A stretch of 64,000 nucleotides of DNA from Amycolatopsis nalaikhensis (GTDB lineage Bacteria; Actinomycetota; Actinomycetes; Mycobacteriales; Pseudonocardiaceae). How positions within the stretch are numbered: the stretch's first letter is position 1; every line of letters begins with the position of its first letter. Under the pieces are notes generated by a model. That model made no database searches. It was not told the origin of the DNA and was given only the letters and a program-made list of their open reading frames with translations. This document shows positions 61,693 to 64,000 of the stretch, piece by piece. A program made the position numbers and the translations under genes. The DNA is taken from the NCBI RefSeq assembly GCF_030264295.1, contig NZ_CP127173.1, positions 10,113,501-10,177,500 on the forward strand, read 5' to 3'.

Positions 61693-63405
61693 TCAGGACG
61701 CGACGAGAATGAAGCTCTCCGGCGGCAACTCGGCCATCCCCATGGGGTGGAGTTCGGCGCCGCCCCACGCGAGCAGCACCGCACCCTCGCCGACCAGGGG
61801 ATTCGCCGCTTCCGCCCCGAAGTTGACCGCCAGCCGGAGCCCGCCGCGGCGCAGCACCAGCCAGTCCGCGGTCCGGCTCTCGTGGACCTGCAGCTCCGGG
61901 AGCCACGGATCGGCCAGCTCGGGCCGCTCGCGGCGCAGCCGGATCAGCGTCCGGTACAGCTCGAACATCTCCCGGTGCCCGGGCCCTTCCACCTCGGACC
62001 AGTCCAGCCGCGAACGCTCGACGGTCGCCGGGTCCATCGGGTCGGGCACCTCGGACTCGCCCCAGCCGTGCCGGGCGAACTCGCGACGGCGGCCCGTGCG
62101 GACGGCCTCGGCCAGCTCCGGATCCGGGAAGGAGGCGAAGAACTGCCACGGCGTGCTCGCCGCCCACTCCTCCCCCATGAACACCATCGGCGTGAACGGC
62201 GAGCAGAACAGGATCGCCGCGCCGCAGGCCAGCCGTCCCGGCGAGACCGTCGCGGACAGCCGGTCGCCGGTCGCGCGGTTGCCGATCTGGTCGTGGTTCT
62301 GCAGGTAGGCGAGGAAGCGGTGGCCCGGCACGGTCCGGGTGTCGACCGGGCGCCCGTGCGTCCGCTCCCGGAACGACGACCAGGTCCCGGCGTGGAAGAA
62401 CACCCCGCGCAGCACCCGCTCGATCGCGTCCTGGGCGGCGAAGTCGGTGTAGTACCCGGTCGTCTCGCCGGTGAGCTTGACGTGCAGCGCGTGGTGGAAG
62501 TCGTCCGACCACTGCGCGTGCAGGCCGTAGCCGCCGCGCTCGCGGGGCGTCACCAGCCGCGGGTCGTTCAGATCGGACTCGGCGATCAGCGTCAGCGGCC
62601 GGTTCAGCGCCGCCGACAGCGTCTCGACCTCGACGGCGAGCTGTTCGAGCAGGTGGACCGCCCGCCGGTCGAGCAGCGCGTGCACGGCGTCCAGCCGCAG
62701 CGCGTCGACGTGGAAGTCGCGGAACCAGCTCAGCGCGTTGTCGACGACGTAGCGGCGGACCTCGTCGGAGCCGGGGCCGTCGAGGTTGAGGCCCGGCCCC
62801 CAGTCGTTCCGCCCGGCGAAGTACGGCCCGAACCGGTCGAGGTAGGCCCCCGACGGCCCGAGGTGGTTGTAGACGACGTCGAGCACGACGGCCAGGCCGC
62901 GCGCGTGCGCCGCGTCGACGAACCGCTTGAAGCCGTCCGGCCCGCCGTAGGGCTCGTGGACCGCGCCCCAGAGGACGCCGTCGTAGCCCCAGCCCGCGGT
63001 GCCGTCGAAGGAGTTGACCGGCAGCAGCTCGACGTGGGTGATGCCCAGGTCGACGAGGTGGTCGAGCCGGTCGATCGCCGCGTCGAAGGTGCCGCCCTCG
63101 GTGAACGTGCCGACGTGCAGCTCGTACAGGACCCCACCCGGCAGCTGGCGGCCGTGCCAGGCGTCGTCGGTCCACTCGAACTCGCCGTGGTCGTAGACGC
63201 GCGATTCGCCGTGGACGCCGTGCGGCTGCCACCGCGACCGCGGGTCCGGCAGCGGCTTGTCGTCGTCGCCGAGGAGGAAGGCGTAGTTGATCCCGTCGGC
63301 CTCGGCGTGCCACCAGCCGCCGTCGCCCGCGGTCATCTCGTGGACCCCGGCGTCGACGCTCACCCGGACCCGGTCGGCCGACGGGGCCCACACGCTGAAC
63401 CTCAT
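61693..63405 (-). CDS. treZ: Malto-oligosyltrehalose trehalohydrolase
   Basis: A 570-residue GH13_10 enzyme that releases trehalose from maltooligosyl trehalose. An N-terminal E-set domain (RFSVWAPSADRVRVSVD) leads into the barrel with DALRLDAVHALLDR (Asp), LTLIAESDLNDPRL (Glu) and YLQNHDQIGNRATG (Asp). Its ATG overlaps the treY stop (ATGA), so the pair acts together on glucan ends. Confidence 0.95.
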   Translation of the reverse strand: MRFSVWAPSADRVRVSVDAGVHEMTAGDGGWWHAEADGINYAFLLGDDDKPLPDPRSRWQPHGVHGESRVYDHGEFEWTDDAWHGRQLPGGVLYELHVGTFTEGGTFDAAIDRLDHLVDLGITHVELLPVNSFDGTAGWGYDGVLWGAVHEPYGGPDGFKRFVDAAHARGLAVVLDVVYNHLGPSGAYLDRFGPYFAGRNDWGPGLNLDGPGSDEVRRYVVDNALSWFRDFHVDALRLDAVHALLDRRAVHLLEQLAVEVETLSAALNRPLTLIAESDLNDPRLVTPRERGGYGLHAQWSDDFHHALHVKLTGETTGYYTDFAAQDAIERVLRGVFFHAGTWSSFRERTHGRPVDTRTVPGHRFLAYLQNHDQIGNRATGDRLSATVSPGRLACGAAILFCSPFTPMVFMGEEWAASTPWQFFASFPDPELAEAVRTGRRREFARHGWGESEVPDPMDPATVERSRLDWSEVEGPGHREMFELYRTLIRLRRERPELADPWLPELQVHESRTADWLVLRRGGLRLAVNFGAEAANPLVGEGAVLLAWGGAELHPMGMAELPPESFILVAS

Positions 63406-64000
63406 GCGTCTCCTCGCACCAGCAACGCCACGGGGTACCGCTCGAACAGGGTGGCCACGTCCGGCGTCGCGTCGCGGCCGGTCAGGACGTCGGTCCAGAC
63501 GCCGTCGGGCAGCGGGAGCACGGTGCCGCGCCAGCCGCCACCGGCAGCGAGGCCGACCGGCAGCCGGGTCACCGCCACGACGAGGTCCGCGCTCCGCGTG
63601 TAGGCCAGGACGTGGTCGGCCGCGGCGCCCTCGGCCCGCAGCGGCCGGTAGCCGCGGAACAACGCGGGGTGCTCCTGGCGCAGCTTCAGGGCCTTGTGGA
63701 CCACCAGCAGCTTCGCCGCACCGGAAGCGTCGACGTCCGGCAGCTCGCCCGCCGTGATCCGCGCCAGGACCGCCCGGCGGGCCGCGTAGTCGACGGGACG
63801 GCGGTTGTCCGGGTCGACCAGCGAGAAGTCCCACAGCTCGGTGCCCTGGTAGACGTCCGGGACGCCCGGTGCGGTCAGCTGGACGAGCTTCTGGCCGAGG
63901 GAGTTGACGTACCCCGGGCCGTCGATCCGGCGGACGAACGCCTCGATGTCGGCCGCCAGTTCGGCGTCGCCCATGACGTCTTCGGGCCACGCCGCGACGT
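63402..64000 (-). CDS. treY: Malto-oligosyltrehalose synthase, C-terminal part (cut by window end)
   Basis: Only the last 199 residues are in the window; the frame is open to base 64000. The segment reads AELAADIEAFVRRIDGPGYVNSL, then GVPDVYQGTELWDFSLVDPDNRRPVDY, a stretch diagnostic of TreY, and a C-terminal beta domain. The enzyme turns the reducing end of maltooligosaccharides into a trehalose unit, the substrate of TreZ, with which it is coupled by an ATGA overlap. Confidence 0.95.
   Translation of the reverse strand, partial: VAAWPEDVMGDAELAADIEAFVRRIDGPGYVNSLGQKLVQLTAPGVPDVYQGTELWDFSLVDPDNRRPVDYAARRAVLARITAGELPDVDASGAAKLLVVHKALKLRQEHPALFRGYRPLRAEGAAADHVLAYTRSADLVVAVTRLPVGLAAGGGWRGTVLPLPDGVWTDVLTGRDATPDVATLFERYPVALLVRGDA

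Overview
The window is a very GC-rich actinobacterial chromosome segment. Third codon positions are almost always G or C, GTG starts and ATGA/GTGA gene overlaps are common. Gene content and gene order fit a Pseudonocardiales genome, most likely Amycolatopsis or a close relative. That assignment is inferred from gene order and from the style of the dispersed intergenic repeats, not from a database search.

Two conserved actinobacterial blocks frame the window. The first is DUF3000, a WhiI-like orphan response regulator and RNase D (1-3.35 kb), followed later by fadA-fadB (15.7-19.0 kb) and dxs (30.0-31.9 kb). The second runs from 34.8 to 50.0 kb: an RNA methyltransferase, a KimA-like permease, ceoB, ceoC, a DUF3159 protein, an OB-fold protein, an alpha/beta hydrolase, a DUF3710 protein, dut, DUF3093, DUF4193, cei, suhB, ppgK and sigA. 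This is the order of Mycobacterium tuberculosis Rv2689c to Rv2703. One IS110-family element has landed in that block between ceoC and the DUF3159 gene, inside a REP-like palindrome.

Accessory genes fill the gaps in the first block. At 3.5-13.4 kb a TetR regulator with a TPR partner faces an operon of a permease, two DUF1989 proteins, a urea/guanidine carboxylase and allophanate hydrolase. This set is now best read as guanidine degradation. At 22.8-29.8 kb a PucR regulator faces a solute:sodium symporter, an agmatinase-family ureohydrolase, a ThDP decarboxylase-like enzyme and an aldehyde dehydrogenase. These match the steps from 2-ketoarginine through 4-guanidinobutyrate to 4-aminobutyrate plus urea. 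The window therefore carries two guanidino-nitrogen catabolic modules about 10 kb apart. Smaller accessory genes (an FtsX-ectodomain-like protein, an HSL-type hydrolase, a two-component system) lie between them.

The right end (51.8-64 kb) is a complete minus-strand set for alpha-glucan and trehalose interconversion: treY (cut by the window end), treZ, glgX, glgE, treS, maltokinase and glgB.

Two further features stand out. Five otherwise well-conserved genes (permease, DUF998-like membrane protein, fadB, aldehyde dehydrogenase, DUF4193) each carry one apparent single-base frameshift, which suggests residual sequence errors more than gene decay. Intergenic space is also rich in dispersed structured repeats: REP-like pairs, a GCGCCCCAA hairpin family, a RecA-NDp-promoter-like element in two copies, TTTCACGTGAAA palindromes, and long perfect terminator hairpins between convergent genes.
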